DNA from: Nonomuraea sp. NBC_00507
GTDB taxonomy: Bacteria; Actinomycetota; Actinomycetes; Streptosporangiales; Streptosporangiaceae
Assembly (NCBI RefSeq): GCF_036013525.1
Contig: NZ_CP107853.1
Location: forward strand, 5,704,001 to 5,768,000
Direction of reading: 5' to 3'
Length of the DNA stretch: 64,000 bases
The notes under the pieces are model-generated. The model searched no databases. It was not told where the DNA came from and was given only the letters and a program-made list of their open reading frames with translations. Of this stretch, positions 35,598 through 46,479 are shown piece after piece; position 1 is the stretch's first letter, and every line of letters starts with the position of its first letter. A program made the position numbers and the translations under genes.

Positions 35598-36830
35598 TCA
35601 GTGCGCGACCGCGGCGGCGCCGTGCTCGTCGACGAGCGCCCCGGTGACGAATCGGTCAAGGGAGAAGGGAGCGTTGAGGGGGTGCGGCTCGTCGTTGGCC
35701 ACGGTGTGGGCGAAACACCAGCCCACGCCCGGTGTCGCCTTGAAGCCGCCGGTGCCCCAGCCACAGTTGAGGTAGAGGCCCTCGACCGGGGTCAGGCCCA
35801 TGATCGGCGAGGCGTCCGGTGAGACGTCCACCACGCCGCCCCAGGTACGCAGCACGTGCGCCCGGGCGAAGACGGGGAACAGCTCCAGGGCCGCGGCCAT
35901 CTGCTGTTCGATGATGTGGAAGGCGCCGCGCTGGCGGTAGGAGTTGGCCGCGTCGATGCCCGCCCCCATGACCAGCTCGCCCTTGTGCGCCTGGCTGACG
36001 TACACGTGCACGGCGTTGGACATGACGACGGTGGGGTGCACGGGCTCCAGCAGCTCGGAGACCAGCGCCTGGAGGGGGTGGCTCTGCAGCGGCAGGTCGA
36101 TCCCCGCCGTGGCGGCCACGACCGAGGTGTGACCGGCGGCGCACAGCGCCACCCGGCCCGCCGCGATCGTGCCGCGGGTGGTCTCCACGCCGGTCACCCG
36201 GCCCTCGCGCACCTGCAGCCCGGTGACCTCGCAGTGCTCGATGAACTCGACGCCGAGCGCCGCGGCCGCCCTGGCCAGGCCCCAGGCGACGTGGTCGTGC
36301 TTGGCGATCCCGGCCCTGGGCTGGAAGGTGCCGCCGAGCACCGGGTAGCGGACGTCGGGGGAGACGTTGACGATCGGGCAGACCTCCTTGACCTGCTGGG
36401 GGTCCAGCCATTCCGCGTCCACGCCGTTGAGCCTGTTGGCCTCGACCCGCCGTACGCTGTCGCGCACATCCTGGAGGCTGTGCGCGAGGTTGAGCACGCC
36501 GCGCTGGCTGAACAGCAACGGGTAGTCCAGCTCCTCCTCCAGCCCCTCCCAGAGCTTCAGCGCGTGCTCGTAGATGCCGGCGCTCTCGTCCCACAGGTAG
36601 TTGGAGCGGATGATGGTGGTGTTGCGGGCCATGTTGCCGCCGGCGAGCCAGCCGCGCTCCAGCACGGCGACGTTCGTGATGCCGTGGTTCTTGGCCAGGT
36701 AGTAGGCGGTGGCCAGGCCGTGCCCGCCGGCTCCGACGATCACCACGTCGTAGGACGCCTTGGGCTCGGCCGCGCTCCACAGCCGGTCGGGGTGCTCGGG
36801 CAGATCGGCGCCCGGAGTGCGGGGGCTCAT
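35598..36830 (-). CDS. soxB: Sarcosine oxidase beta subunit
   Basis: A 410-residue flavin subunit that oxidises sarcosine to glycine. FAD site [14 protein letters not shown] (from 33); the segment [13 protein letters not shown] carries His178/His180, one of which should bear the covalent FMN found in this subunit. C-terminal [16 protein letters not shown] and [13 protein letters not shown] are typical. ATG 36830 overlaps the glyA stop (ATGA); longer frames run through glyA and are spurious. Confidence 0.93.
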   Translation of the reverse strand: MSPRTPGADLPEHPDRLWSAAEPKASYDVVIVGAGGHGLATAYYLAKNHGITNVAVLERGWLAGGNMARNTTIIRSNYLWDESAGIYEHALKLWEGLEEELDYPLLFSQRGVLNLAHSLQDVRDSVRRVEANRLNGVDAEWLDPQQVKEVCPIVNVSPDVRYPVLGGTFQPRAGIAKHDHVAWGLARAAAALGVEFIEHCEVTGLQVREGRVTGVETTRGTIAAGRVALCAAGHTSVVAATAGIDLPLQSHPLQALVSELLEPVHPTVVMSNAVHVYVSQAHKGELVMGAGIDAANSYRQRGAFHIIEQQMAAALELFPVFARAHVLRTWGGVVDVSPDASPIMGLTPVEGLYLNCGWGTGGFKATPGVGWCFAHTVANDEPHPLNAPFSLDRFVTGALVDEHGAAAVAH

Positions 36831-38083
36831 CGGACCTGCCCGTAGAGCGGGTGCTTGCCGGCCAGGGTCTCGACCCTGCCGCGCAGGAAGGCCAGGTCGG
36901 CGTCCGGCGTGAGTGCGGTCGCGATGATGTCGCTCACCTCGCTGAAGTCGTCGGGACCGAACCCGCGCGTGGCCAGCGCCGGCGTGCCGATCCGCAGGCC
37001 GGAGGTGACCATCGGCGGGCGCGGGTCGAACGGCACCGCGTTCCTGTTCACCGTGATCCCGGCGGTGTGCAGCCGGTCCTCGGCCTGCTTTCCGTCCAGC
37101 TCCGAGTCGCGCAGGTCGACCAGGACGAGGTGCACGTCGGTGCCGCCGGTCAGCACCTTCACCCCGGCCGCGGCGGCGTCGGGCCCGAGCAGCCGGTCGG
37201 CGAGGATCCCGGCGCCCTCCAGCGTGCGCCACTGGCGGTCCCGGAACCCGTCCCCGGCAGCGATCTTGAACGCGACCGCCTTGGCGGCGATGACGTGCTC
37301 CAGCGGTCCGCCCTGCTGGCCGGGGAAGACCGACGAGTTGATCTTCTTGATGAGGTCGTCCGTCGTCAGGATCACGCCGCCGCGCGGGCCGCCGAGGGTC
37401 TTGTGCGTGGTGGTGGTGACGATGTGGGCGTGCGGCACGGGGGAGGGGTGCAGGCCCGCGGCCACCAGGCCGGCGAAGTGCGCCATGTCCACCAGCAGGT
37501 ACGCGCCCACCTCGTCGGCGATCCGCCGGAACGCCGCGAAGTCCAGCTGGCGGGGGTACGCCGACCAGCCGGCGATGATCAGCTTGGGCCGGTGCTCGCG
37601 GGCCAGCCGCTCGACCTCCTCCATGTCCACCAGGTGGTCGCTCTGGCGCACGTGGTAGGCGACCACGTTGTACAGGCGGCCGGAGAAGTTGATCCGCATG
37701 CCGTGCGTGAGATGGCCGCCGTGGGCCAGGTCGAGCCCGAGGATGGTGTCGCCGGGTTCGAGCAGCGCGGCCATGGCCGCGGCGTTGGCCTGGGCGCCGG
37801 AGTGGGGCTGCACGTTGGCCGCCTCGGCGCCGAAGAGCGCCTTCACCCGGTCGATGGCGATCTGCTCGATCACGTCCACGTGCTCGCACCCGCCGTAGTA
37901 CCGCCGGCCCGGGTAGCCCTCGGCGTACTTGTTGGTGAGCACCGAGCCCTGCGCCGCCATGACGGCGACGGGCGCGAAGTTCTCCGAGGCGATCATCTCC
38001 AGCGTCGAGCGCTGGCGGGCCAGCTCGTCGCCGATGGCCGCGTGGACCTCGGGGTCCACGACGTCCAGCGGGGTGTCGATCAT
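36827..38083 (-). CDS. glyA: Serine hydroxymethyltransferase
   Basis: A 418-residue PLP enzyme: glycine plus methylene-tetrahydrofolate to serine. The PLP lysine is Lys228 in [20 protein letters not shown] and [15 protein letters not shown] are standard. Being in the DMG/sarcosine operon, it uses both products of sarcosine oxidation (glycine and methylene-THF) to make serine for SdaA. This copy is probably dedicated, with a housekeeping glyA elsewhere (inference). AAAGGA precedes the ATG. Confidence 0.94.
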   Translation of the reverse strand: MIDTPLDVVDPEVHAAIGDELARQRSTLEMIASENFAPVAVMAAQGSVLTNKYAEGYPGRRYYGGCEHVDVIEQIAIDRVKALFGAEAANVQPHSGAQANAAAMAALLEPGDTILGLDLAHGGHLTHGMRINFSGRLYNVVAYHVRQSDHLVDMEEVERLAREHRPKLIIAGWSAYPRQLDFAAFRRIADEVGAYLLVDMAHFAGLVAAGLHPSPVPHAHIVTTTTHKTLGGPRGGVILTTDDLIKKINSSVFPGQQGGPLEHVIAAKAVAFKIAAGDGFRDRQWRTLEGAGILADRLLGPDAAAAGVKVLTGGTDVHLVLVDLRDSELDGKQAEDRLHTAGITVNRNAVPFDPRPPMVTSGLRIGTPALATRGFGPDDFSEVSDIIATALTPDADLAFLRGRVETLAGKHPLYGQVR

Positions 38084-38095
38084 GTGCGTCCTTTC

Positions 38096-40501
38096 CTAAC
38101 CGCGCAGCCGCTGCATCGTGGGGTCGAAAAGCGGTTCCTCGGCGACGACGGCGCGTACGTACCGGTCGAAGTAGCCGATGGTCACCTCCTGGCCGGGGGC
38201 GGCCAGGTCGGCGGGCAGCCAGGCGTAGGCGATGCCGCTGCCGATCGTGTATCCGTAGGCGGCGCTGGTGACGTAGCCGGCCGGGCCGCCGTCGCGGTCG
38301 TAGACGGGCTCCTTGCCCATGACGACCTCGTCGGTGAGCAGGCAGGTGAGCCGGCGGCGCACCGACTCCTTGCGCTCCAGCAGCGCCGCCCGGCCGACGA
38401 AGTCACCCTTGTCCAGCTTGACGGCGAAGCCGAGCCCGGCCTCGTACGGGTCGTGCTCGAAGGTCATGTCCGTGCCGAAGGAGCGGTAGCCCTTCTCCAG
38501 GCGCAGGCTCGTGAACGCGCCGCGGCCGCCGGCGATGACGCCGTGCCGCTGCCCGGCCTCCCAGAGCGTGTCCCAGAGCTTGAGTCCCATGTCGGCGGTG
38601 GTGTAGATCTCCCAGCCCAGCTCGCCGACGTACGACAGGCGCAGCATGGTGACCGGGACGTTGCCGATGTAGCCGCGGGCGCCGCGGAAGTAGCGCAGCG
38701 CGGTCAGGTCGATGCCGGTCAGCGGCTGGACGAGGTCGCGGGCACGCGGGCCCCACACGCCCACGCAGCAGGTGCCCGCGGTGATGTCCCGGATGTGGAC
38801 CGCGCGCGGTCGCCGCCGGTCCAGCCAGTCGAGGTCGAGGTTGCCGTTGGCGCCCACCTGGAACAGCTCGGGCCCGAGGCGCGCGACCGTGACGTCGCTG
38901 CGGATGCCGCCGTCGGTGTCCAGGAGCAGGCAGTACGTCACGGAGCCGACGGACTTGTCGATGTCGCCGGTCACGAGGGACTGCAGGAAGCCGACCGCGC
39001 CGGGGCCGCTGATCTCCAGGCGCTTGAGCGCGGTCATGTCGTACATCGCGACGGACTCCCGGGTGGCCTGCGCCTCCGCGCCCACGATGGGCGACCAGTA
39101 CTGCGCGGCCCAGTCGCCGGGCGCCGGGATGTCGCGGCCCTGCAGCAGCGGGGCGTTGGCGCCGTACCACTGCGGCCGCTCCCAGCCGGAGGCCTCCAGG
39201 AAGATCGCGCCGAGCTCCTGCTGGCGGGCGTGGAACGGACTGGTCCGCATCGGGCGCGGGCTTTCCATGGGCTGCAGCGGATGAATGATGTCGTAGACCT
39301 CGACGTAGTTCTGGCAGCCGCGCTCCCGCACGTAATCAGGGGCGATCTGGTGCTGCTCGAACCGGTTGACGTCGCATTCGTGCAGGTCGAAGGAGGAGCA
39401 GTGGCCGTCGACCAGCCACTCGGCCATGGCCTTGCCGACGCCGGCGGAGTGGGTGACCCAGACGGCCTCCGCCACCCAGAAGCCCTCCACGTCCCGCGAC
39501 TGGCCCATCAGCGGCATGTGGTCGGTCGTGAACGAGAACAGGCCGTTGATGCCCTCCTCCACCTTGGCCGACCGCGTCCCGGGGAGCAGGCTCTGGGTCT
39601 CGGTCCAGGCGTCGGCGAAGTCGTCGGGCGTGAAGGTCAGCACGGAAGGCATGACCTCGGCCGCGTCCACCGAGAGGATGTCGTCGGGGCTGACCGGCAT
39701 GGGCCGGTGGCCGTAGTAGCCGATGCCCAGCGTGTCGTACCGCTCCCGGTAGTACAGGTCGGCGTCCTGGTGGCGCAGGATGGGCCGGGTCGCCTCCTCG
39801 CTCTGCCCGGCCAGGTCGGGGACCTGTCCCGTCCAGGCCAGCTGGTGGGCCAGCGGCGTGAGCGGCAGCTCCATCCCGGCCATCCTGGCCACGCGCGGCC
39901 CCCAGATGCCGGCGCAGCAGACCACCACGTCGGCGGGGATCTCGCCGTGGTCGGTGACCACCGCGCTGACCCGGCCGCCCTCGGCCCTGATGTCCAGCAC
40001 CTCGTGCCTGGCCAGGACCTGCACGCCGCGCTCCATCGCCCTGGTGAGCTGCGCCTGGACCGCCTTGACCGCCTTGGCCAGGCCGTCGGTGGGGATGAAC
40101 AGGCCGCCGAGCACCTTGCCGGGGTCCAGGAGCGAGTGCTTGGCCACGCACTCGGCGGGGGAGAGCAGCTGGGCCTCCAGGCCCCACGCGGCCGCCCAGC
40201 CGTGGCGGCGGTGCAGCTCGGCGAGGCGCTCGGGGGTGGTGGCCACCTCGAGGCCGCCCACCTGGAGAAAGCTGTCCAGTTCGACGAACTTCTCCACGGT
40301 GTAGCGGGCCATCTCGGTCATGGTCTTGGACCCGTTGGTCTGGAACACCAGACCGGGCGCGTGCGAGGAGGAGCCGCCGGTGGCGGGCACGTCTCCCTGG
40401 TCGACCACCGTGACGTCGGTCCAGCCGCGGGCCGACAGCTCGTCGGCGAGTGCCGCGCCGACCACGCCGGCCCCGATGACAACGACTCTCGGGCCCGTCA
40501 T
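38096..40501 (-). CDS. Dimethylglycine oxidase
   Basis: An 801-residue enzyme closely patterned on Arthrobacter dimethylglycine oxidase. N-terminal FAD domain with GAGVVG (10-15) and [15 protein letters not shown], where His47 corresponds to the residue that links FAD covalently in this family; then a C-terminal GcvT-type folate domain (from about 430) that captures the methyl carbon as methylene-THF. Product is sarcosine for SoxBDAG. ATG 40501 follows GGAGGTGG; the frame upstream is non-coding and holds the operator. First gene of a seven-gene operon (to sdaA). Confidence 0.92.
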   Translation of the reverse strand: MTGPRVVVIGAGVVGAALADELSARGWTDVTVVDQGDVPATGGSSSHAPGLVFQTNGSKTMTEMARYTVEKFVELDSFLQVGGLEVATTPERLAELHRRHGWAAAWGLEAQLLSPAECVAKHSLLDPGKVLGGLFIPTDGLAKAVKAVQAQLTRAMERGVQVLARHEVLDIRAEGGRVSAVVTDHGEIPADVVVCCAGIWGPRVARMAGMELPLTPLAHQLAWTGQVPDLAGQSEEATRPILRHQDADLYYRERYDTLGIGYYGHRPMPVSPDDILSVDAAEVMPSVLTFTPDDFADAWTETQSLLPGTRSAKVEEGINGLFSFTTDHMPLMGQSRDVEGFWVAEAVWVTHSAGVGKAMAEWLVDGHCSSFDLHECDVNRFEQHQIAPDYVRERGCQNYVEVYDIIHPLQPMESPRPMRTSPFHARQQELGAIFLEASGWERPQWYGANAPLLQGRDIPAPGDWAAQYWSPIVGAEAQATRESVAMYDMTALKRLEISGPGAVGFLQSLVTGDIDKSVGSVTYCLLLDTDGGIRSDVTVARLGPELFQVGANGNLDLDWLDRRRPRAVHIRDITAGTCCVGVWGPRARDLVQPLTGIDLTALRYFRGARGYIGNVPVTMLRLSYVGELGWEIYTTADMGLKLWDTLWEAGQRHGVIAGGRGAFTSLRLEKGYRSFGTDMTFEHDPYEAGLGFAVKLDKGDFVGRAALLERKESVRRRLTCLLTDEVVMGKEPVYDRDGGPAGYVTSAAYGYTIGSGIAYAWLPADLAAPGQEVTIGYFDRYVRAVVAEEPLFDPTMQRLRG

Positions 40502-40515
40502 AGCCACCTCCGTTG

Positions 40516-40580
40516 TTGCGGAATATGCAACCCAAAGCGCTTTCCGCAACAAGCGTCGCTCGCCGGATTGCGGGTGTCAA
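40516..40580 (-). promoter_or_regulatory. Promoter/operator of the dimethylglycine oxidase operon
   Basis: On the minus strand: TTGACA (40580-40575), 17 bases, GACGCT (40557-40552), then two 15-bp sites 19 bp apart: TTGCGGAAAGCGCTT (40549-40535) and the palindrome TTGCATATTCCGCAA (40530-40516), which ends 14 bases before the ATG. The TTGAC box starts 50 bases before the proximal palindrome, as at purU and betB. Confidence 0.65.
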
Positions 40581-40623
40581 GGGGCGATCTGTCTAATTTC
40601 AGGCGGTGTCGCTGGACATGCGA

Positions 40624-40658
40624 ACCCGGCCCGACCGCGAAGCGCGATCGGGCCGGGT
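40624..40658 (-). terminator. Terminator after proX
   Basis: Perfect 11-bp inverted repeat (40624-40634 with 40648-40658) 12 bases beyond the proX stop. Separates the betB-proVWX unit from the dimethylglycine oxidase promoter. Confidence 0.75.
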
Positions 40659-40670
40659 CCGGCCGTGCCG

Positions 40671-41654
40671 TCAGCTCTTGGGGAGCCAGGCCTTGACCTT
40701 GTCCGCGTTGTCGGCCACCCACTTGGCGGCCGCCTCCTCGGCGGTCATCTTGTCCTCGGTGATGTACTTCGCCACGAGGTTCTGGTCGTCGTTGCCCCAG
40801 GTGAAGTTCTTGACCAGCTCGTAGGCAGGGCTGCCGGAGTCGGCGAACTTCTTGCTCACGATCTTGTCGAGCTCGTACGGCGGGTAGTCACAGGCCACCC
40901 TGGCGGCGTCGGCGTCGCAGCCGGCCGTGTAGGCGGGCAGGTTGACCTTGACCAGCTTGAGCTCCGACAGGAACCACTGCGGCTCATAGAAGTAACCGAT
41001 GAGCGGCGTCTGCTGCTTCTGCGACTGGCGGAAGGCCGTGATCAACGCGGTCTCGCTGCCCGCGTAGACGACCTTGAAGTCCAGCTTGAGGTTCTTGACC
41101 AGGGCCTCGTCGTTGGTGACGAAGGAGGGGTCACCGTCGAGGAGCTGGCCCTTGCCGCCGGACTCGGAGGTCTTGAACAGGGAGGCGTACTTGTTGAGGT
41201 TCTTCCAGTCGGTGATGTCCGGGTACTTCTCGGCCATCCACGGCGCCACGTACCAGCCGATGACGCCCTTGTTGCCCGTCGGCCCCGCGGAGACGGCGGT
41301 CTTCTGCTCGTCGATGTACTTCTTCTTCAGGTCGTCGTGGCCCCAGTTCTCCACGACCGCGTCGACCTCGCCGGTGCCGAAGCCCTGCCAGGCCACCTCC
41401 TCCTTGAGGTCCTTCTTCACGACCTTGCAGCCGAGGTTCTTCTCGGCCACATAGCCGATCACGGCGGCGTTGGCCTCGTACCCCACCCATGGGTTGATCG
41501 CGAGGCTCAGGGTCCCGCACGCCTTGGCGCTGCCGCTGCCGGCGGCGGGCGCGGCCGTCTCGCCGACCTTCGCACCCGCGCAGGCGTTCACCAGGAGGCC
41601 CATGCCGGCTACGAGCACGAGTGCCCTGATTCTTCTGCTTCTCGAATTCGTCAC
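40671..41654 (-). CDS. proX: Glycine betaine ABC transporter substrate-binding lipoprotein
   Basis: A 327-residue lipoprotein (lipobox VNAC, Cys25) of the OpuAC/ProX family. Aromatic residues of the quaternary-amine cage are visible in AINPWVGYEAN, VVENWGH, YFYEPQWFLSEL. It delivers betaine, choline or a similar compound to the fused permease upstream in the operon. GTG 41654 has AGGAGG ahead. Last gene of betB-proV-proW-proX. Confidence 0.9.
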   Translation of the reverse strand: MTNSRSRRIRALVLVAGMGLLVNACAGAKVGETAAPAAGSGSAKACGTLSLAINPWVGYEANAAVIGYVAEKNLGCKVVKKDLKEEVAWQGFGTGEVDAVVENWGHDDLKKKYIDEQKTAVSAGPTGNKGVIGWYVAPWMAEKYPDITDWKNLNKYASLFKTSESGGKGQLLDGDPSFVTNDEALVKNLKLDFKVVYAGSETALITAFRQSQKQQTPLIGYFYEPQWFLSELKLVKVNLPAYTAGCDADAARVACDYPPYELDKIVSKKFADSGSPAYELVKNFTWGNDDQNLVAKYITEDKMTAEEAAAKWVADNADKVKAWLPKS

Positions 41655-41700
41655 CTAGGTCCTCCTAGTGGTTCCCGGGCCGAGAGGGCCCGTCATCTGG

Positions 41701-43701
41701 CTATTGGTGCGGTTGCCCCCCGTGAGCGGCCGCGTCGGCGCGCTGCGTGGCAGCGCGCATGACACGGTCGAGCACGATGCCGAGCACGACGATCGCGAGC
41801 CCGGCGGCCAGCCCCTTCCCCCGGAGCTGGTGCTGCGAGAACCCGGCCACGACGTCGTAGCCGAGCGCTCCCGCTCCCACGAGGCCGCCCACGACGACCA
41901 TCGAGAGCACGTAGATGAGTCCCTGGCTCGCCGCGAGTGTCACGCCGCTGCGGGCCATCGGGAGCTGGACCTTGGAGATGAGCTGCCAGGCGTTCGCCCC
42001 CACCGAGGTGGCCGCCTCGACCGTGGTGGGGGAGACCCGCCTGATGCCCTCGGCGACCAGCTTGATCGCGACCGGCGCCGCGAAGACCACGGCGGCGATG
42101 ATCGCGGTGAACCGCGTCGGGCCGAACAGGCCGAGGATCGGCACCAGATAGACGAAGGCGGGCATGGTCTGCCCGGCGTCGAGCACGGGGCGCAGCACGG
42201 TGTCGGCCCGGTCGCTGCGGCCCATCCACACGCCCACCACCACGCCGAGCATCATGACGAGGATCGTGGCGACCAGGGTGGAGGCCAGCGTGACCATGCT
42301 GTCCTGCCAGAGCCCGAGCAGGACCAGCAGCGCCAGGCCGACCGCGGTCGCCAGGGCCGCGCGCGCGTTGCCCACCAGCAGCGCCACGGCCACGGCCACG
42401 GCGAACACCAGCCACCACGGAGACCCTGTCAGCAGCGACTCGAACGGGTTGAGCAGCCCGTTGGTGAGCAGGTTCTTGATCGCGTTGGTGAAGCCGACCA
42501 GGCTGTCCTGCACCCAGACGCTCGCCGCGTCGGCGGCGCGGCGCACGATGGGGCCGAGGTTGGCCTGCGCGGGGAACTCCGCCGCCCACACGTAGGTGTA
42601 CGACAGATAGCCGAGCACCGCCGTGACGCCGAGCACGCCCGCCACCTGCAGCCGCCGCCGTCCGGGAGTGAGCAGCCGGCCGGCCCTGCGCTCGGCCTCG
42701 ACCCGGCGGCTGGCCGCCGAGGTCACCCGGTCCAGCACCACCGCCATGATGACGATGGCCAGGCCCGCGTTGAACGCGGTGCCCACGTCCAGGGTCTGCA
42801 GCGCCTTCAACACCGTCTTGCCCAGGCCCGGCGCGTCGATGAGGGCCGCGATGGTGGCCATGGACAGGGCGGCCATGATGGTCTGGTTCACCCCGACGAT
42901 GATCGTCTGCTTGGCCATCGGCAGCCGCACGTGCCGCAGCGACTGAGCGGTGGTGGCGCCCAGCGAGGCGCCGGCTTCGAGGGTGTCCGGCGAGACCTGG
43001 CGGATGCCGTGCGCGGTGATGCGGATGGCCGGCGGGATCGCGTAGATCATCGTGGCGACCGTCGCGCTGGCCGGCCCGATGAGGAAGAAGAGCGTGAGCG
43101 GCGCCAGGTAGACGAACGTCGGCATCGTCTGCATGAAGTCCAGCACCGGGGTGACCAGCCGGTGGAAGCGGTCGCTCATCCCCGCCAGCACCCCGAGCGG
43201 GATGCCCACGGCCAGCGACAGCACCACCGCGGTGAGCGTGAGGGCGAGCGTGTCCATGCTCTCCTGCCACAGCCCGAGCAGCCCGAAGGAGATCAGGCCC
43301 GCCGCCGCGAGCAGCGCCGCCTTCCTGTTGGCATACAGGTACGTGACCGCGGTCGCCACGGCCGTCACGCCCAGCCAGCCCAGCACGGGGACCGGGCGGC
43401 CGAAGGACGGCTGGCTGATCAGCGCCTGGACGAACGTCACGGCCTCGTCGAGGAAGAGCCGGATGTAGTTGATGAAGTAGAGGAAGAACGGGTTGGTGTT
43501 CCTGCTGTCGTCGATGGCGTCCATGCCCTCGCTGAACGAGGTGTGCAGCGGCGTCAGCTCGGCCCCGCCGAGTGCCAGCGTGTCGCGCCCGTTCAGCAGC
43601 GCCCACCCCAGCACCCAGACCGCCAGCACCGCCACGATCAGGAGCCTGCGGCCGCGCAGCCGCGTGGCCACCGCCGTGACCGCGGCCGTCACCGGAGCCA
43701 T
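41701..43701 (-). CDS. proW: Fused tandem permease of a glycine betaine/choline ABC transporter
   Basis: A 666-residue membrane protein that contains two complete ProW/OpuAB-type permease domains. Each half has its own ATPase-docking loop, EAGASLGATTAQSLRHVRLP and EAATSVGANAWQLISKVQLP, and its own SMATIAALIDAPGLG / SMVVVGGLVGAGALG block. Normal ProW is a single domain working as a homodimer; here the dimer is one chain. ATG overlaps the proV stop by 1 bp (TGATG). Confidence 0.88.
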   Translation of the reverse strand: MAPVTAAVTAVATRLRGRRLLIVAVLAVWVLGWALLNGRDTLALGGAELTPLHTSFSEGMDAIDDSRNTNPFFLYFINYIRLFLDEAVTFVQALISQPSFGRPVPVLGWLGVTAVATAVTYLYANRKAALLAAAGLISFGLLGLWQESMDTLALTLTAVVLSLAVGIPLGVLAGMSDRFHRLVTPVLDFMQTMPTFVYLAPLTLFFLIGPASATVATMIYAIPPAIRITAHGIRQVSPDTLEAGASLGATTAQSLRHVRLPMAKQTIIVGVNQTIMAALSMATIAALIDAPGLGKTVLKALQTLDVGTAFNAGLAIVIMAVVLDRVTSAASRRVEAERRAGRLLTPGRRRLQVAGVLGVTAVLGYLSYTYVWAAEFPAQANLGPIVRRAADAASVWVQDSLVGFTNAIKNLLTNGLLNPFESLLTGSPWWLVFAVAVAVALLVGNARAALATAVGLALLVLLGLWQDSMVTLASTLVATILVMMLGVVVGVWMGRSDRADTVLRPVLDAGQTMPAFVYLVPILGLFGPTRFTAIIAAVVFAAPVAIKLVAEGIRRVSPTTVEAATSVGANAWQLISKVQLPMARSGVTLAASQGLIYVLSMVVVGGLVGAGALGYDVVAGFSQHQLRGKGLAAGLAIVVLGIVLDRVMRAATQRADAAAHGGQPHQ

Positions 43702-44759
43702 CAGGACTGCCCTCCCGCGATGACCTCGAGGATCTCGGCGCTGGTGACCACGCCCAGCAGGGCGCCGTCCCTGGTCACGCGGACCGGCCGGTCGGCCGAC
43801 ATCACGCTGTGCACCGCGTCCCGGATGACCACGTCGGGGCCCAGCTCGGGGCCGTCCAGGGGCTCGCCGGGCAGCGGGTCGCGCATGATCCAGCGCAGCG
43901 TCAGCACGTGGGAGCGCGCCACGTCGCTGACGAAGTCCCGTACGTAGTCGTCGGCCGGCGCGCCCACGACCTCGTCGGGCGTGCCCATCTGGACCAGCTC
44001 GCCGTCGCGCATGATGAGGATGCGGTCGCCCAGCTTGAGCGCCTCGCTCAAGTCGTGGGTGATGAAGATCATGGTCTTGCCGACCTCGTGGTGCAGGCGG
44101 ATGACCTCGTTCTGCATCTCGCGCCTGATCAGCGGGTCGAGCGCGGAGAACGGCTCGTCGAACAGCAGGACCTCGGGATCGGCGGCCAGCGCGCGGGCCA
44201 GGCCGACGCGCTGCTGCATGCCTCCGGAGAGCTGGTCGGGATAGGAGTTCTCGAAGCCGGTCAGGCCGACCAGCCCGACGACCTCGCGGGCCCTGACGTA
44301 GCGGTCCTGCTTGGGCACGCCGCGGATCTCCAGCCCGAAGACGACGTTGTCCAGCACGCACCGGTGCGGCAGCAGCCCGAAGTGCTGGAAGACCATGGCC
44401 ATGCGGTGCCTGCGCAGCTCCCGCAGCCGTTTCTCGTCGGCCTTGCGGACGTCGTCGCCGTCGAGCAGGATCTCGCCGGCCGTGGGCTCGATCAGCCTGG
44501 TGAGGCAGCGGACCAAGGTGGACTTGCCCGAGCCGGACAGGCCCATGACCACGAACACCTCGCCCCGGCGTACCGAGAAGGACACGTCGCGGACGGCGGC
44601 GACGCAGCCGGTCTGTTCCTTCAGTTCCGTGCGGCTGAGCGTGCTGCCGACGACGCGGTCGGCCTTGGGCCCGAACACCTTCCAGAGCCCCCTCACCTCG
44701 AGGATGGGGGGTGTCTCGGTGCCGAGCGGCGTGCGTTCGGTCAGTGACGGTACGGTCAT
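43701..44759 (-). CDS. proV: Glycine betaine/proline-type ABC transporter ATP-binding protein
   Basis: A 352-residue ATPase: Walker [10 protein letters not shown] (73-81), signature [15 protein letters not shown], Walker [13 protein letters not shown]. The FGPKADRV... N-terminal extension is typical of ProV/OpuAA, and the C-terminus (about 290-350) keeps CBS-like sequence ([26 protein letters not shown]) used for osmotic or ligand control. ATG 44759 with AAGAGGTGG ahead. Lies 23 bp after betB. Confidence 0.92.
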   Translation of the reverse strand: MTVPSLTERTPLGTETPPILEVRGLWKVFGPKADRVVGSTLSRTELKEQTGCVAAVRDVSFSVRRGEVFVVMGLSGSGKSTLVRCLTRLIEPTAGEILLDGDDVRKADEKRLRELRRHRMAMVFQHFGLLPHRCVLDNVVFGLEIRGVPKQDRYVRAREVVGLVGLTGFENSYPDQLSGGMQQRVGLARALAADPEVLLFDEPFSALDPLIRREMQNEVIRLHHEVGKTMIFITHDLSEALKLGDRILIMRDGELVQMGTPDEVVGAPADDYVRDFVSDVARSHVLTLRWIMRDPLPGEPLDGPELGPDVVIRDAVHSVMSADRPVRVTRDGALLGVVTSAEILEVIAGGQS

Positions 44760-44782
44760 GACCACCTCTTGGTCGTCAGGCG

Positions 44783-46243
44783 TCAGTTCGCTGGGAACCA
44801 CCGCTGGGGGCGTGGGCGGATGTTCTGCCAGACATGCTTGATCTCGCGGTACTCGTCGAGACCGGTGGGCCCGAGCTCACGGCCGATGCCTGACTGCTTG
44901 AAGCCACCCCACTCGGCCTGCGGCACGTAGGGGTGGTAGTCGTTGATCCACACCGTGCCGTGCCGCAGCCGGCCCGCGACCCGCTGCGCCTTGCCGGCGT
45001 CCTGGGTCCAGACGGCGCCGGCCAGGCCGTACTCGGTGTCGTTGGCGAGGCGCACGGCCTCGTCCTCGGTGGTGAAGCGCTCCACGGTCAGCACGGGGCC
45101 GAAGGACTCCTCGCGCACCACGCGCATGCCCTGCTTGCACTCGTCGAGCACGGTGGGGCGGTAGAAGAAGCCGAGGCCCTCCCCGCGGCGGCCGCCGCAG
45201 CGCAGGACCGCGCCTTCGGCCAGGCCCGCCGCCACGTACTCCTCGACCTTGGCGAGGTGCGCGGCGGAGATCAGCGGGCCGGTGTGCGCGTCCGGGTCGA
45301 AGGGGCCGCCCAGGCGGATCAGCTCCGCGCGCCGGACGACCTCGTCCACGAAGGCGTCGTGCAGGGAGTCCTCCACGAGGAGGCGGGCGCCGGCCGAGCA
45401 GACCTGGCCCGAGTGCAGGAACACCGCGGTGAGCGCGAAGTCGATCGCGGTCTCGACGTCGGCGTCGGCGAAGACGATGTTGGGGTTCTTGCCGCCCAGT
45501 TCGAGCGCCACGCGTTTGACGGTGGGTGCGGCGGCCGCCATGATCCGGCGTCCCGTGGCCACGCCGCCGGTGAACGACACCAGGTCCACGGCCGGGTGCT
45601 CGGCCAGCGGCGCGCCCGCCTCGGGGCCCGCGCCGAGCACCAGGTTGGCGACGCCCGCAGGCAGGCCCGCCTCCTCCAGCGCACGCATCAGCAGGATCGA
45701 GGTGCTGGGTGTGAGCTCGCTGGGCTTCAGCACGAAGGTGTTGCCGGCGGCGAGCGCGGGGGCGACCTTCCACGTCGCCTGCAGCAGCGGATAGTTCCAC
45801 GGCGTGATCAGGGCGCAGACGCCGACGGGTTCGTGGACGATGCGGCTGATGGCGTCGTCCCGGCCGGTGTCGATCACCCGCCCGGCGTCGGTGCCCGCCA
45901 CCCCGGCGAAGTACCGCAGGGAGGCGATGGAGTCGTCGACGTCGTACTCGCTCTCCACGAGCCGTTTGCCGGTGTCGCCTGACTCGGCCTTCGCGAAGCT
46001 GTCGCGGTCGCGTTCCAGCAGGTCAGCTACCCTGTTCAGGAGTGCGCCCCGCTCGCGGGCGGGAGTCTGCGGCCAGGGGCCCGCGTCGAAGGCGTGCCGG
46101 GCGGCCTCGATCGCCCGCCCGGTGTCGGCCGCCGTGGCCTCCGCCACCGTGGCCACCAGACCACCGTCGGCGGGCGAGTGGATGTGCCGCAGGCCACCGG
46201 CGATCGGCCTCGTCCACGTTCCACCGATGTAGAGGTCGGTCAT
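44783..46243 (-). CDS. betB: Betaine-aldehyde dehydrogenase
   Basis: A 486-residue NAD(P)+ aldehyde dehydrogenase: catalytic Cys282 in SGQVCSAG and Glu248 in LELGGKNP. Very close to the BetB/GbsA pattern ([26 protein letters not shown]). Converts betaine aldehyde, made by the GMC enzyme at 47383, to glycine betaine. First gene of the unit betB-proVWX. ATG 46243 is chosen over an in-frame start at 46276, because that extension covers the operator. Confidence 0.9.
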   Translation of the reverse strand: MTDLYIGGTWTRPIAGGLRHIHSPADGGLVATVAEATAADTGRAIEAARHAFDAGPWPQTPARERGALLNRVADLLERDRDSFAKAESGDTGKRLVESEYDVDDSIASLRYFAGVAGTDAGRVIDTGRDDAISRIVHEPVGVCALITPWNYPLLQATWKVAPALAAGNTFVLKPSELTPSTSILLMRALEEAGLPAGVANLVLGAGPEAGAPLAEHPAVDLVSFTGGVATGRRIMAAAAPTVKRVALELGGKNPNIVFADADVETAIDFALTAVFLHSGQVCSAGARLLVEDSLHDAFVDEVVRRAELIRLGGPFDPDAHTGPLISAAHLAKVEEYVAAGLAEGAVLRCGGRRGEGLGFFYRPTVLDECKQGMRVVREESFGPVLTVERFTTEDEAVRLANDTEYGLAGAVWTQDAGKAQRVAGRLRHGTVWINDYHPYVPQAEWGGFKQSGIGRELGPTGLDEYREIKHVWQNIRPRPQRWFPAN

Positions 46244-46261
46244 CGGGCACATCCCTGATCG

Positions 46262-46326
46262 TTGCGCATGGCGCAAGCTTGTGCTTAATGGGGAACAGGA
46301 TTGACCGGCTGCTGGGGGTTCGTCAA
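46262..46326 (-). promoter_or_regulatory. Promoter/operator of betB-proVWX
   Basis: On the minus strand TTGACG (46326-46321) and, 50 bases on, the palindrome TTGCGCCATGCGCAA (46276-46262), 18 bases before the ATG. The distal companion site is weak here (TTCCCCATTAAGCAC, 46295-46281). Confidence 0.6.
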
Positions 46327-46400
46327 GGCCTTGAGGGAATCACTGACCGAAACTATGTGTTGTGATGGGTTTTGCCCGGCGTTGGATCACATTTCACCTC

Positions 46401-46465
46401 TTGACGGACGTGCTGCTCTGCGTTCACGCTGTTGCGTATAACTAACTCATTTGCGTAATACGCAA
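46401..46465 (+). promoter_or_regulatory. Promoter/operator of purU
   Basis: TTGACG (46401-46406), 18 bases, CACGCT (46425-46430), then TTGCGTATAACTAAC (46432-46446) and the perfect palindrome TTGCGTAATACGCAA (46451-46465), 14 bases before the ATG. The 17-mer TCACGCTGTTGCGTATA (46424-46440) is identical to one in the Rieske operon promoter at 56548-56564. Confidence 0.68.
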
Positions 46466-46479
46466 CACAAGGAGGAGCG

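Noticed and set aside
36851..40696. 1,281-codon open frame on the plus strand
   Set aside because: Antisense shadow of glyA and dimethylglycine oxidase; no domain or ribosome site.
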